A stretch of DNA of 64,000 nucleotides. Origin: an uncultured Phycicoccus sp. (GTDB lineage Bacteria; Actinomycetota; Actinomycetes; Actinomycetales; Dermatophilaceae). Under the pieces are notes generated by a model that was not told the origin of the DNA, searched no databases, and saw only the letters and a list, made by a program, of their open reading frames with translations. Position 1 is the stretch's first letter. Every line of letters starts with the position of its first letter. The stretch is from assembly GCF_947495705.1 (NCBI RefSeq), contig NZ_CANLZR010000008.1, positions 62,001 through 126,000 of the forward strand, in the 5' to 3' direction. Below, one piece after another: positions 8,872 through 17,595 of this stretch. Both the position numbers and the translations under genes were made by a program.

Positions 8872-8924
8872 ATCTGGGATGGTCGCGGCCCACACCGGCC
8901 CCGGTGCGGCGTAGCGTCGGTGCC

Positions 8925-10049
8925 ATGTCGATCGTCATCGTCGGAGCCGGGCTCGCGGGAGCCACCGCCGCCACCGAGCTGAGGGACCAGGGATACGAGG
9001 GGCCTGTGGTGCTCGTCGGGTCCGAGGAGCACGCCCCGTACGAGCGCCCGCCGCTCTCGAAGGGGTACCTCCTCGGTAACGACCCGTTCGAGAAGGCACT
9101 CGTCCATCCGCTCGAGTGGTACGCCGAGCACGACGTCGACCTGCGTCTCGGGGTCACCGCGACCGGCCTCGACACCGACAGCCGCACCCTGTCGACCACC
9201 GGCGGCGATTTCACCTACGACCAGCTGCTCCTGGCGACGGGGGCGGAGCCGCGGACGCTGCCCCTCGCCGACTCGGCCGACGTGCCGGTCGCCTACCTCC
9301 GCACGGTGGAGGACAGCGACCGCCTCAAGTCCGCATTCGGCGAGGGCGCCCGGATCGTCGTCGTCGGCGCCGGCTGGATCGGCCTCGAGGCGGCCGCCGC
9401 GGCCCGGTCCGCGGGGTCGGACGTGACGGTGTTCGAGATGGAGGAGCTGCCGCTGCTGCGGGTCCTCGGCCCGACCGTCGCGGCCGTCTTCGCCGACCTG
9501 CACCGCGAGCACGGCGTCGACCTCCGCCTCGGCACCGAGGTGACGCCTGTCGATCTCGAGGGCGCCGACCTCGTCGTCGTCGGCATCGGGGTCACCCCTC
9601 GGGTCGACCTGGCCCGCTCGGGCGGGCTCGACGTCGACAACGGGGTGCTCGTCGACGCCCGGCTGCGGACCTCCGTGCCGTCGGTCTACGCCGTCGGCGA
9701 CATCGCGAACCACGCGCACCCGCGGCTCGGCCGTCGGATCCGGGTCGAGCACTGGGACACCGCGATCAAGCAGGCCAAGGTCGCCGCCCACAACCTCGCC
9801 GGGGCCGACGAGGAGTACGCCGAGCCGCCCTACTTCTTCACCGACCAGTACGACCTCGGGATGGAGTACGTAGGCAGCGCCGGCGCCGATGACGAGGTCG
9901 TCATCCAGGGCAGCCTGGCGGACAAGCAGTTCCGCGCCTTCTGGCGGCGCGACGGTGCTGTCATCGCCGCGATGCACGTCAACGACTGGGACGCGGGCGA
10001 CACGATCAAGGAGGCCGTCCGGTCCGGGAAGCTCCCCGACCCCGCCTGA
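8925..10049 (+). CDS. FAD-dependent ferredoxin/rubredoxin reductase-like oxidoreductase
   Basis: A 374-residue flavoprotein of the Pyr_redox_2 class with a reductase C-terminal domain. Residues 2-15 (SIVIVGAGLAGATA) form the FAD-binding Rossmann motif. YERPPLSKGYLLG is typical of ferredoxin reductases of Rieske oxygenase or P450 systems. VVVGAGWIGLEAAA (about 145-158) binds NAD(P)H. SVYAVGDIA closes the FAD site, and VEHWDTAIKQAKVAAHNL follows, as in the family. It would pass electrons from NAD(P)H to a small iron-sulfur partner, which is not encoded nearby. ATG 8925-8927 is chosen because the glycine motif begins straight after it. The upstream spacer carries the 25-bp repeat array, which could regulate it. 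Confidence 0.88.
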   Translation: MSIVIVGAGLAGATAATELRDQGYEGPVVLVGSEEHAPYERPPLSKGYLLGNDPFEKALVHPLEWYAEHDVDLRLGVTATGLDTDSRTLSTTGGDFTYDQLLLATGAEPRTLPLADSADVPVAYLRTVEDSDRLKSAFGEGARIVVVGAGWIGLEAAAAARSAGSDVTVFEMEELPLLRVLGPTVAAVFADLHREHGVDLRLGTEVTPVDLEGADLVVVGIGVTPRVDLARSGGLDVDNGVLVDARLRTSVPSVYAVGDIANHAHPRLGRRIRVEHWDTAIKQAKVAAHNLAGADEEYAEPPYFFTDQYDLGMEYVGSAGADDEVVIQGSLADKQFRAFWRRDGAVIAAMHVNDWDAGDTIKEAVRSGKLPDPA

Positions 10050-10111
10050 CCCCGTGCCATGCGACCGGCCCGCACTGACGAGGCGGCGGCCGCTGTCAGC
10101 CCGGCAGGGCC

Positions 10112-10708
10112 TCAGGGATGGAGCGCGTCGAACTCCGCCTCGGCGACGGTCTCCTCGTCGGCGTCGAGACGCACATGCGCGAGGAGGGTCTGGACGACCC
10201 GCAGCGCGGACGCCGCCCGCTCCCCCCAGTGCGAGAGGTAGCTGAACTGCCACCACCACAGGGCCTCCAACGGCCGGCCGGCGGCGTGGTGGGCCAGCCC
10301 GTGGGCGAGCGCCGCCGCCACCTCGACGAGGTCGTTGGACACCGACCCCACGGCGAGCTCGGGGCTCGTGAGCGGGTCGGCCACGTCGGCGTACTCGTCG
10401 AGTCCCTCGAAGAGGTTGGCGAGGCTCTGCTGCAGCGGGGCGAGCTCGGGGTCGGGGGCGTCCGGCTCGAAGCGCTCCTCGGGCACCACGTCCTGGACGG
10501 CGCCGAGCCGTGCCCCGGCGACGAGGATGTCCGACAGAGCGAGGAGGAGCATCGGCAGCGACGCCTCAGGTGCGGCCCCGGCGGCGATGTGGCGGATGGT
10601 GGTCAGGTAGGTCCGGGCATCGTCCGCGGTGTCGCGCGCGAGTGCAGCCCAGTCGGCGGCGACGGCGGCCTGCTCGGCCGCGGCGTCCGTCAGGGAGGTG
10701 TCAGGCAT
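10112..10708 (-). CDS. DUF5063 domain-containing protein
   Basis: A 198-residue acidic, largely helical protein without signal peptide or membrane segment. It matches DUF5063 by its general pattern ([77 protein letters not shown]). Function unknown. In many actinobacteria this gene directly follows recR, as here: its ATG (10706-10708) overlaps the recR stop by 8 bp, which implies translational coupling. The conserved linkage hints at a role connected with recombination or replication, but nothing in the sequence proves it. Confidence 0.8.
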   Translation of the reverse strand: MPDTSLTDAAAEQAAVAADWAALARDTADDARTYLTTIRHIAAGAAPEASLPMLLLALSDILVAGARLGAVQDVVPEERFEPDAPDPELAPLQQSLANLFEGLDEYADVADPLTSPELAVGSVSNDLVEVAAALAHGLAHHAAGRPLEALWWWQFSYLSHWGERAASALRVVQTLLAHVRLDADEETVAEAEFDALHP

Positions 10709-11303
10709 CGAGGAGCCTCCGCCCCTCGAAGGCCCGCCCGAGGGTCACCTCGTCGGCGTACTCGAGGTCGCCGCCGACGGGGAGGCCGGAGGCCAGTCGG
10801 GTGACCCGGGGCACGCCGACGTCGCGCAGCATCCGCGACAGGTAGCTCGCAGTGGCCTCACCTTCGAGGTTCGGGTCGGTGGCGATGATGACCTCGGTGA
10901 CGCTGGTGTCGGCGAGACGGGTCAGCAGCTCGCGCACCCGCAGGTCCTGCGGGCCGATGCCGTCGATGGGGCTGATGGCGCCGCCCAGCACGTGGTAGGT
11001 GCCCCGGAACTCGCGGGTGCGCTCGATGGCGACGACGTCCTTGGGCTCCTCGACGACACAGATCGCCGTCCTGTCGCGGCGCGGGTCGGCACAGATGCGG
11101 CAGCGCTCGGCCTCCGCGACGTTGAAGCACACCTCGCAGAAGCGGACCCGGGCCTTGACCTCGGCCAGCGCGTGGGTGAGCCGCTCGACGTCGGCGGGGT
11201 CGGCCTGGAGCAGGTGGAAGGCGATGCGCTGGGCGCTCTTGGGACCGACGCCCGGCAGCCTGCCGAGCTCGTCGATGAGGTCCTGGACCGCGCCTTCGTA
11301 CAC
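10701..11303 (-). CDS. recR: Recombination mediator protein RecR
   Basis: A 200-residue RecR, which works with RecF and RecO to load RecA on gapped single-stranded DNA. In order: helix-hairpin-helix [20 protein letters not shown] (residues 11-30); a Cys4 zinc motif from [16 protein letters not shown]; and a Toprim domain ([20 protein letters not shown] to [22 protein letters not shown]). The length is normal. The start is taken as GTG 11301-11303 ([18 protein letters not shown]), where RecR proteins usually begin; the frame extends a few codons upstream. It overlaps the DUF5063 gene. dnaX lies about 1 kb upstream on the same strand, a common dnaX-recR neighbourhood. Confidence 0.95.
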   Translation of the reverse strand: MYEGAVQDLIDELGRLPGVGPKSAQRIAFHLLQADPADVERLTHALAEVKARVRFCEVCFNVAEAERCRICADPRRDRTAICVVEEPKDVVAIERTREFRGTYHVLGGAISPIDGIGPQDLRVRELLTRLADTSVTEVIIATDPNLEGEATASYLSRMLRDVGVPRVTRLASGLPVGGDLEYADEVTLGRAFEGRRLLDA

Positions 11304-11371
11304 ACCTCGAGCGTACGGCCTCCGCACCCCCCGCGACGGCTCCGCCGCCCGGGCGGTGGAAGTCGGGGAGG

Positions 11372-11596
11372 TCAGGGGTGGACGAGCACGTAGCTGCCGG
11401 CCTCGTCGAGCGCTGCCGCGACCTGCTCGTCGCTGAGGTGGTGCTCGGTCGTCACGGTGATGGTCGAGGCGCCGTCGACCAGGACCTCGACGTCGACGTC
11501 GTGCACGCCCGGCACGGCCAGGAGCTCCTCCTTCACCGCGTGCGCACAGTGGCCGCAGGTGAGCCCGGTGGCGTGGAACTGCTGGGTCGTGGCCAT
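11372..11596 (-). CDS. Heavy-metal-associated domain protein (CopZ-like)
   Basis: A 74-residue single HMA domain with [15 protein letters not shown] (Cys14 and Cys17), the MxCxxC-type site that binds Cu(I) or similar soft metals and passes them to P-type ATPases. No ATPase is encoded nearby. The start is ATG 11594-11596. Upstream (11618-11640) are runs of G and C around GGTACC, reminiscent of CsoR-family sites, but the dyad is poor and I do not call it an operator. The gene lies between recR and plsC on the same strand but is separated by about 60 bp on each side. Confidence 0.88.
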   Translation of the reverse strand: MATTQQFHATGLTCGHCAHAVKEELLAVPGVHDVDVEVLVDGASTITVTTEHHLSDEQVAAALDEAGSYVLVHP

Positions 11597-11652
11597 GGGG
11601 GGTCCTTCCGTCGCGTGTAGGGGTACCTCCCCCCAGTATCTCCGGCGGCCGC

Positions 11653-12348
11653 TCAGATGCCGACGGCGGCCCCCGTGGACCCCGGTGGCAGCTCGTTGTG
11701 GACCTCGGCCCGCTCCTGCCCGCTGAGGTCGGCGATGGCGTCCATCACGGCGTCGGTGAGCAGGCGCCGGGCCTTGCCCGCGGGCAGGTCGGCGTAGGGC
11801 TCGGGGCTGATGGGCCGCCCGAAGGAGACCCGGACCTTCGCGGGCCGGGGGAAGCTGCTGCCCACGGGCTGGACCTCGTCCGTCCCGACGAGCCCGACGG
11901 GGACGACGGGGACACCCGCGGTGAGCGCGAGCCACGCCACTCCGGTCCGGCCCTTGTAGAGCCGGCCGTCCCGCGAGCGGGTGCCCTCGGGGTAGATGCC
12001 GAAGGCCCGGCCGGCGCGCAGCACGGCCAACGCCGCGTCGAGGGACTCCTGCGCCGCCCGGGACGAGTGCCGGTCGACGGGGATGGCCCCGATGGCGTGG
12101 AAGAACTCCCGCCGGACGGCACCGCCGAGACCCGGACCCGTGAAGTAGTCGGACTTCGCGAGGAAGCTGACGGGGCGCGGCGCGACGATGGGGATCGCGA
12201 AGGAGTCGATGAACGAGAGGTGGTTGCTCGCGAGGAGGACCCCGCCCGACCGGGGCACGTGCTCGCGCCCGGTGACGGTGGGGCGCCAGATGAGCTTGGC
12301 GGCGGGCGCGACGGCCAGGTGGCCGACGCGGTACGCCGCACGGCTCAT
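11653..12348 (-). CDS. Lysophospholipid acyltransferase (PlsC family)
   Basis: A 231-residue PlsC-type acyltransferase. NHLSFID (residues 42-48) is the catalytic NHx4D motif, EGTRSRDG (about 120-127) is the glycerol-3-phosphate-binding motif, and [12 protein letters not shown] follows as in 1-acyl-sn-glycerol-3-phosphate acyltransferases. Role: acylating lysophosphatidic acid or a related lipid at the inner membrane face. The N-terminal helix ([15 protein letters not shown]) may associate with the membrane. It overlaps dnaX by 4 bp, so it is translated with it. Substrate choice within the family is open. Confidence 0.88.
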   Translation of the reverse strand: MSRAAYRVGHLAVAPAAKLIWRPTVTGREHVPRSGGVLLASNHLSFIDSFAIPIVAPRPVSFLAKSDYFTGPGLGGAVRREFFHAIGAIPVDRHSSRAAQESLDAALAVLRAGRAFGIYPEGTRSRDGRLYKGRTGVAWLALTAGVPVVPVGLVGTDEVQPVGSSFPRPAKVRVSFGRPISPEPYADLPAGKARRLLTDAVMDAIADLSGQERAEVHNELPPGSTGAAVGI

Positions 12349-14456
12349 CGCTGTTCCTCGCTGATGACCGTGCCGCCGAGGATGCGCTCGACGACGGGCA
12401 CCCCCACGTCGGTGAGGTCGTCGATCGACTCGTCGTCGTGGCTGATGGCGGTGTCGTCGACGACGTGCTCGACGCGGACCTGCTCCTGTTCGGCCTCCTG
12501 GGCGACCGCGGCGCGGGCCTGCTCGAGCGGGCTGGCCCAGGCCGGGGCGGAGCCCGGCGGCGGGGCGTCGGACCAGCTCGGCGCGGCGGCCCGGGGCGGT
12601 TGCGCCCCTGAACCGGCAACGGGGCCGTCCGGGCTCGCGGGCCCCGGGTCATCGGGGGCGTCCACGGGCGGCGCCTCGTCGCGCACCGGGCGGGACGCCG
12701 GGGCGGGCTGCTCGGGAGGGGTGGCGGGCGGGCCGTCGCCTGGAACGCCCTCGACTCGGGCGTCGACACCGAGGACGTCGATCAGTGCCTGGCGGACGTA
12801 CTCGGCGTGCGCGCCGCGGCGGAAGGTGTCGGCGAGGCCGACGGTGGAGATCGACAGGACGACCCGCGAGCCGTCGTACTCGGCGATCTGCGCGTTCTGC
12901 GACACGAAGGTCCAGGTGACCCGCTTGTGGCGGCTCAGCCACTCGAGGACGTCCGGCCACGAGCGGCGCAGGGCGTCGGTGTCGATCCCGCCCGGGCCGC
13001 GGGCGACCGGGGCGTCGGGCACAGGCGCGGGGGCGGGCGCCGCGGAGGCGCGCGTCGGCTCGGGAGCCGGCGCGGGATCGGGCTCGGCCGGACGCGGGGG
13101 CGGCGCCTCGGGCTCGCCGGGGGCAGCGGCGACCGGGGCCGGCCCGGCGGTGGCGGGCTCCGGCTCACGCGTCGGGGCGGGTGCCGCGACGGGAGCTGGA
13201 GCCGCAGGCGCAGGCGCAGGCGCAGCGGGAGCGACGGGTGCCGCGGCCGGGCGCGGCTGGGGGGCAGCGGCGCCGGCGGCCGAGGTGGGGACCCCACCGA
13301 CGTCGAGGCGCCGCTCGAGCCGGTCGAGGCGGGCCGCGTAGCCGGCCTCGCCGGCCGCGCCCGGCAGGAGGATGCGGGCCGCGATGAGCTCGAGCTGGAG
13401 CCGGGGCGCGGTGGCGCCGGTCATCTCGGTGAGCCCGGCGTTGACGATGTCGGCGGCACGCGAGAGCGCCCCCGCCCCGAAGGTGGCGGACTGGCGGCGC
13501 ATCCGCTCGATCTGGTCCTCGGGGAGGTGCCGCAGCACCTGCCCGGCGCCCTCCTGGACGGCCTGGACCACGATGAGGTCGCGCAGCCGCTCGAGGAGGT
13601 CCTCGACGAACCGACGCGGGTCGAGGCCGGTCTCGACGACCCGGTCGATGGCGCGGAAGACGGCCGCGGCGTCGCCGGCCGAGAGGGCCTCGATGGTCGC
13701 GTCGAGGAGCTCTGCGTCGGTGAACCCGAGCAGCGCCGCCGCCGACTCGTAGGTGAGGCCGGCATCGCCCGAGCCCGCCATGAGCTGGTCGAGGACCGAG
13801 AGGGAGTCACGGACCGAGCCGCCCCCGGCCCGGACGACGAACGAGAGGACCCCCGGCGCCACCTGCATCCCCTCCAGCCGGCACAGCTCCTCCATGTAGC
13901 TCTGGAGGCGGGCCGGAGGGACGAGCCGGAACGGGTAGTGGTGGGTGCGCGAGCGGATCGTGCCGATGACCTTCTCGGGCTCGGTCGTCGCGAAGACGAA
14001 CTTCACGTGCTCGGGCGGCTCCTCGACGATCTTGAGGAGGGCGTTGAAGCCCTGCGGCGTCACCATGTGCGCCTCGTCGATGATGTAGATCTTGTAGCGG
14101 CTCTGCGCGGGCCCGTACGAGGCGCGTTCGCGCAGGTCGCGGGCGTCGTCGACGCCACCGTGGCTCGCGGCGTCGATCTCGATGACGTCGACGGTGCCGG
14201 ACCCGCCGCGGGCCAGCGCGACGCACGAGTCGCACGTGCCGCACGGCTCGGGGGTGGGGCCCTGCGCGCAGTTGAGGCAGCGGGCGAGGATGCGCGCGCT
14301 GGTCGTCTTGCCGCAGCCGCGGGGGCCCGAGAAGAGGTAGGCGTGCCCGACCCGCCCGGTGCGCAGCGCCTGCATGAGCGGCTCGGTGACGTGCTCCTGC
14401 CCGATGACGTCGGCGAACGTCTCGGGTCGGTAGCGGCGGTACAAGGCGGTGCTCAT
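12345..14456 (-). CDS. dnaX: DNA polymerase III subunits gamma and tau
   Basis: A 703-residue clamp-loader ATPase. Residues 1-240 form the AAA+ module: GPRGCGKTT (44-52, Walker A), a Cys zinc cluster with CLNC, CGTC and C, and IIDEAHMV (Walker B/DEAH). Domain III follows to about 370. A long Pro/Ala-rich linker of low complexity (about 375-490) precedes a C-terminal domain (residues about 500-560, WPDVLEWLSRHKRVTWTFVSQNAQI), and the tail is acidic. It loads the sliding clamp and, as tau, binds the polymerase. I did not see an obvious A-rich slip site for making gamma. ATG 14454-14456 is divergent from the DsbA-like gene; plsC is coupled downstream by a 4-bp overlap. Confidence 0.95.
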   Translation of the reverse strand: MSTALYRRYRPETFADVIGQEHVTEPLMQALRTGRVGHAYLFSGPRGCGKTTSARILARCLNCAQGPTPEPCGTCDSCVALARGGSGTVDVIEIDAASHGGVDDARDLRERASYGPAQSRYKIYIIDEAHMVTPQGFNALLKIVEEPPEHVKFVFATTEPEKVIGTIRSRTHHYPFRLVPPARLQSYMEELCRLEGMQVAPGVLSFVVRAGGGSVRDSLSVLDQLMAGSGDAGLTYESAAALLGFTDAELLDATIEALSAGDAAAVFRAIDRVVETGLDPRRFVEDLLERLRDLIVVQAVQEGAGQVLRHLPEDQIERMRRQSATFGAGALSRAADIVNAGLTEMTGATAPRLQLELIAARILLPGAAGEAGYAARLDRLERRLDVGGVPTSAAGAAAPQPRPAAAPVAPAAPAPAPAAPAPVAAPAPTREPEPATAGPAPVAAAPGEPEAPPPRPAEPDPAPAPEPTRASAAPAPAPVPDAPVARGPGGIDTDALRRSWPDVLEWLSRHKRVTWTFVSQNAQIAEYDGSRVVLSISTVGLADTFRRGAHAEYVRQALIDVLGVDARVEGVPGDGPPATPPEQPAPASRPVRDEAPPVDAPDDPGPASPDGPVAGSGAQPPRAAAPSWSDAPPPGSAPAWASPLEQARAAVAQEAEQEQVRVEHVVDDTAISHDDESIDDLTDVGVPVVERILGGTVISEEQR

Positions 14457-14515
14457 CCCCCGACCCTAGTGCCGCCGGGAGACACCCGGCGCGGCCGGTG
14501 ACCTACCCTCGGGGG

Positions 14516-15337
14516 GTGCGTATCGACGTGTGGTCCGACATCCTCTGCCCGTTCTGTCACCTGGGACGGCGCCACCTCCAGCTGGCCCTCGAGCAGTTCG
14601 AGCACGCCGACGAGATCGGCGTCGTGTGGCACAGCTTCCAGCTCGACCGCAACGCGCCGGCGGTCCTCGACACCCCGCAGGTCGACCGCGTCGCCGAGAA
14701 GTACGGCACGAGCCCCGAGCAGATGCGGGCGCAGCACACCCGGATGGCCGAGGACGCCGCGGCCGTCGGCCTCGACTTCCAGTGGGAGCGCCTCGTCGGC
14801 GGCAACTCCTACGACGCGCACCGGCTCGTCCACTACGCCCGCTCCGTCGACCTCGAGGACGTCGTCACCGACCGGGTGATGCGCGCCTGGTACTCCGAGG
14901 GCGCCGCGATCGGCGACCCCGAGACGCTCGTGCGCCTGGCCGTGGAGGCCGGGCTCGACGAGGCCGCGGTCCGGGGCCTGCTCGAGGGTGACGACTTCGG
15001 CATCGACGTCCGCACCGACGAGGCACTCGCCGCGCAGATCGGCATCTCGTCGGTGCCGATGTTCGTCCTCGACCAGAAGTACGGCGTCGCGGGCGCCCAG
15101 CCCGTCGACGTGCTGCTCCAGTCCATCCGCCAGGTCTGGGACCTCCAGGGCACCGAGCCCGAGGTGGCCACCGGCGGCGGGGGTTGTGGCGGCGGGTGCT
15201 GTGGCGGAGCGTGCGGCTCCGGCGCCGAGGAGACGGCCGCGGAGGCGCCGGCCGGTGGCTGCGGGTGCGGCGCCGGCGGCTGCGGCGGCGTGTGCGGCCC
15301 GGAGACCGCCGACGAGCCGGTGACCTCCGCCCGCTGA
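14516..15337 (+). CDS. DsbA/FrnE-family oxidoreductase with Cys/Gly-rich tail
   Basis: A 273-residue protein. Residues 1-210 are a DsbA-like thioredoxin-fold protein of the FrnE (2-hydroxychromene-2-carboxylate isomerase/DsbA) group: VWSDILCPFCHLG with the CPFC site (Cys11, Cys14), and ISSVPMFVLDQKYGVAGAQP with the cis-Pro loop. No signal peptide, so cytosolic. Residues 220-261 are unusual: a Gly/Cys-rich tail with eight cysteines (224, 228, 229, 233, 249, 251, 256, 260) in CGGGCC- and CGCGAGGC-like clusters. Such a tail could bind metal or iron-sulfur clusters; this is inference. The start is GTG 14516-14518, followed immediately by RIDVWSD. It is divergent from dnaX; the SRP RNA gene lies 19 bp downstream on the opposite strand. 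Confidence 0.88.
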   Translation: MRIDVWSDILCPFCHLGRRHLQLALEQFEHADEIGVVWHSFQLDRNAPAVLDTPQVDRVAEKYGTSPEQMRAQHTRMAEDAAAVGLDFQWERLVGGNSYDAHRLVHYARSVDLEDVVTDRVMRAWYSEGAAIGDPETLVRLAVEAGLDEAAVRGLLEGDDFGIDVRTDEALAAQIGISSVPMFVLDQKYGVAGAQPVDVLLQSIRQVWDLQGTEPEVATGGGGCGGGCCGGACGSGAEETAAEAPAGGCGCGAGGCGGVCGPETADEPVTSAR

Positions 15338-15356
15338 CCGTCCCCGGACGCGAGGA

Positions 15357-15440
15357 CACCCCGCGTACCTGGAAGAGCCCACCTGCCCTTGCTGCATTCC
15401 TGCCCTGGGGGAGTTCGGTGAGGTACCACCACGCGGGGTG
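15357..15440 (-). ncRNA. ffs: Signal recognition particle RNA (small bacterial 4.5S type)
   Basis: On the minus strand the sequence folds as a small SRP RNA. A 10-bp closing helix is formed by 15431-15440 (ACGCGGGGTG on plus) and 15357-15366 (CACCCCGCGT). The conserved asymmetric internal loop and tip read CAGGGCAGGAATGCAGCAAGG, with GGAA tetraloop on a GCA/TGC stem and the AGCA side of the loop that binds Ffh. It is 84 nt long, typical of the Alu-less bacterial form. It lies about 0.9 kb from dnaX; ffs near dnaX is a common actinobacterial arrangement. The RNA is the scaffold for Ffh in co-translational targeting to the membrane. Confidence 0.92.
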
Positions 15441-15622
15441 CCGTGCTCGATCGTACGGGGACGGGACGCCTCCGGGGAAATTCGCGGGCCACCCGACCGG
15501 CGGCGGGCCGGCGGATCGTCAGGTCGCCCCGCCGTGAGTGTGACCTCACCCCACCGGGGACCACGACTTGTGTCGGCACGCGACACCATCCACCGCACCC
15601 CCCGGCCCTATCTTCATCGTCC

Positions 15623-16987
15623 ATGTCCGACACCGTCGTCACCCCAGCAGCCGGGCCCGCGCCTTCAGCGCCGCCCCGCGCGAGCATCGTCAAGATCGTC
15701 TTCGCCAGCGTCGTCGGCACCGCCGTCGAGTGGTACGACTTCTTCCTCTACGGCTCAGCCGCCGCCCTCGTCTTCGGGACGCTGTTCTTCCCCGAGTCCG
15801 AGCCGCTGACCGCCACCCTCCTCGCCTTCGGCACCTACGCGCTCGGCTTCGTGGCGCGTCCGCTCGGCGGGGTCGTGTTCGGCCACTACGGCGACCGCGT
15901 GGGACGCAAGAAGATGCTCGTCGTCTCGCTGCTCATGATGGGCGGGGCCACCGTGGCGATCGGGCTGCTGCCGACCTACGCCACGATCGGCGTCGCGGCG
16001 CCGATCCTCCTCCTCGTGCTGCGCCTCCTCCAGGGCTTCGCCGTCGGCGGCGAGTGGGGCGGGGCGGTCCTCATGGTCGCCGAGCACGGCAAGGACGAGC
16101 ACCGCGGCTTCTGGTCGAGCTGGCCGCAGGCCGGTGTGCCGTTCGGCAACCTGCTCGCGACCGCCGTCCTCTGGCTCCTGGCGCTCTTCCAGTCCGACGA
16201 GGCGTTCGTCGCCTGGGGCTGGCGCATCCCGTTCCTGCTGTCCGCGGTCATGGTCCTCATCGGCCTCTGGGTGCGGTTCAGCCTCGAGGACTCCCCCGTC
16301 TTCGCCGAGGCCAAGGCCGAGATGGACGCCACCGGCGGCAGCCACCTGCCGATCCTCGAGGTCGTCAAGCGCTACCCCAAGGAGGTCCTGCTGGCGATGG
16401 GGATGCGGATGGCCGAGAACATCTCGTACTACATCTTCACCATCGTCGTCATCACCTACGTCACGACCTACCTCGACGCCACGAAGGGTGTCGTCCTCGG
16501 CGCCCTGCTCGGCGGGGCCGCCATGCAGTCGGTGCTCATCCCGGCGATCGGGGCGCTCTCGGACCGGGTCGGGCGACGCCCGCTGTACCTCGTCGGTGCC
16601 GTCGGCGTCGGCGTGTGGGGCTTCGTGTTCTTCGGGCTCGTCGACTCCCTCAGCGGGCCGAAGATCCTCCTGGCCGTCCTCGTCGGGCTGTTCTTCCACT
16701 CCCTGATGTACGCGCCCCAGGCCGCGTTCTTCTCCGAGCTCTTCGGGACCTCGGTGCGCTACACCGGGGCGTCGGTCGGTTACCAGCTGGCCTCGATCTT
16801 CGCTGGGGCCCTGGCGCCGATCATCGCCCTGCAGCTGCTGGGGTCGGTCGAGACGAAGAACACGACCGCCGTCGGCATCTACCTCGCGGCCGCCTCGCTC
16901 ATCACCGTCGTCTCGGTCCTTCTCGCGAAGGAGACCCGGGCGACCTCGTTGCGGCACGACCGGGTCATCCCCGGCGCGCACGACTGA
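15623..16987 (+). CDS. MHS-family MFS metabolite:H+ symporter
   Basis: A 454-residue major-facilitator protein of the metabolite:H+ symporter type. VVGTAVEWYDFFLYGSAAALVF opens helix 1, LGGVVFGHYGDRVGRKKMLV is the loop 2-3 signature, and RLLQGFAVGGEWGGAVLM is typical of this subfamily, whose members import organic acids, betaines or shikimate. Twelve helices are discernible. The substrate cannot be predicted. No ribosome binding site precedes ATG 15623-15625; a TATCTT at 15609-15614 ends 8 bp before the ATG, so the mRNA may be leaderless. A strong hairpin follows the gene (17011-17047). Confidence 0.88.
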   Translation: MSDTVVTPAAGPAPSAPPRASIVKIVFASVVGTAVEWYDFFLYGSAAALVFGTLFFPESEPLTATLLAFGTYALGFVARPLGGVVFGHYGDRVGRKKMLVVSLLMMGGATVAIGLLPTYATIGVAAPILLLVLRLLQGFAVGGEWGGAVLMVAEHGKDEHRGFWSSWPQAGVPFGNLLATAVLWLLALFQSDEAFVAWGWRIPFLLSAVMVLIGLWVRFSLEDSPVFAEAKAEMDATGGSHLPILEVVKRYPKEVLLAMGMRMAENISYYIFTIVVITYVTTYLDATKGVVLGALLGGAAMQSVLIPAIGALSDRVGRRPLYLVGAVGVGVWGFVFFGLVDSLSGPKILLAVLVGLFFHSLMYAPQAAFFSELFGTSVRYTGASVGYQLASIFAGALAPIIALQLLGSVETKNTTAVGIYLAAASLITVVSVLLAKETRATSLRHDRVIPGAHD

Positions 16988-17010
16988 GCGCACCCGCGCC
17001 CGCCCGAACT

Positions 17011-17047
17011 CCGACGGCCGGTCCCCTCACCCGGGGCCGGCCGTCGG
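17011..17047 (+). terminator. Hairpin after the MHS transporter
   Basis: CCGACGGCCGG (17011-17021) pairs with CCGGCCGTCGG (17037-17047), and inside it CCCC pairs with GGGG around a 6-nt loop. It sits 24 bp after the transporter stop. There is no U-tract, as is usual for GC-rich actinomycetes, so the termination role is inferred from position and stability. Confidence 0.65.
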
Positions 17048-17118
17048 CCCATGTCCGGCCCGGGTGCGGCGGCCGCGGGCGGATCACCGAGAATGGAGGA
17101 CCCCGACCGAAGGACCCG

Positions 17119-17586
17119 ATGACACCGCGCACGCTGTTCCCCGCCCTCGCCCGCGCCGAGGTGGTGAGCTGGAGCCTCCTGCTCGTCGGGATGTTCCTCA
17201 AGTACGTCACCGCCACCACCGAGCTGGGGGTCGCGGTCTTCGGCCTCGTCCACGGCGTGGTCTTCCTCGCGTACGCCCTCGTCACGGTCCTGGTCTGGGT
17301 CGACCAGCGCTGGTCGTGGCGCCTGGGGGCGGCCGCGCTCGCCGCCGGCATCCCGCCGTTCGCCACGCTGTGGATCGAGCGCCGCGTCGAGCGCACCGGG
17401 CGGCTGGGCAACCGGTGGCGTCTCGGGCCGGACGGCGAGGCCCCGGGCCACCCCGCCGAGCACGTCCTGTCCCGCGCCCTGGCGCGCCCGGCCGTCGCGA
17501 CGGCGGCCGGCGGCGCCATGGTGCTCACGGCCACGGCGGTGCTGCTCCTGGTCGGTCCTCCCGGGGCCACGGCCTCCGGGCCCTGA
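17119..17586 (+). CDS. DUF3817 membrane protein
   Basis: A 155-residue integral membrane protein starting at ATG 17119-17121. The first 95 residues match DUF3817: LARAEVVSWSLLLVGMFLKYVT, then VFGLVHGVVFLAYALVTVLVW, and PPFATLWIERRVERTG. Three helices form this core, and a fourth is near the C-terminus (ATAAGGAMVLTATAVLLLVG). The conserved His in VHG is kept. Function unknown. It is separated from the MHS transporter by a terminator-like hairpin and converges with the next gene over 9 bp. Confidence 0.85.
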   Translation: MTPRTLFPALARAEVVSWSLLLVGMFLKYVTATTELGVAVFGLVHGVVFLAYALVTVLVWVDQRWSWRLGAAALAAGIPPFATLWIERRVERTGRLGNRWRLGPDGEAPGHPAEHVLSRALARPAVATAAGGAMVLTATAVLLLVGPPGATASGP

Positions 17587-17595
17587 CCGGCCGGG

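Noticed and set aside
11618-11640. CsoR-type operator before the CopZ-like gene
   Set aside because: G and C runs and a GGTACC centre are there, but the arms do not form a proper dyad, unlike the site at 35938-35955.
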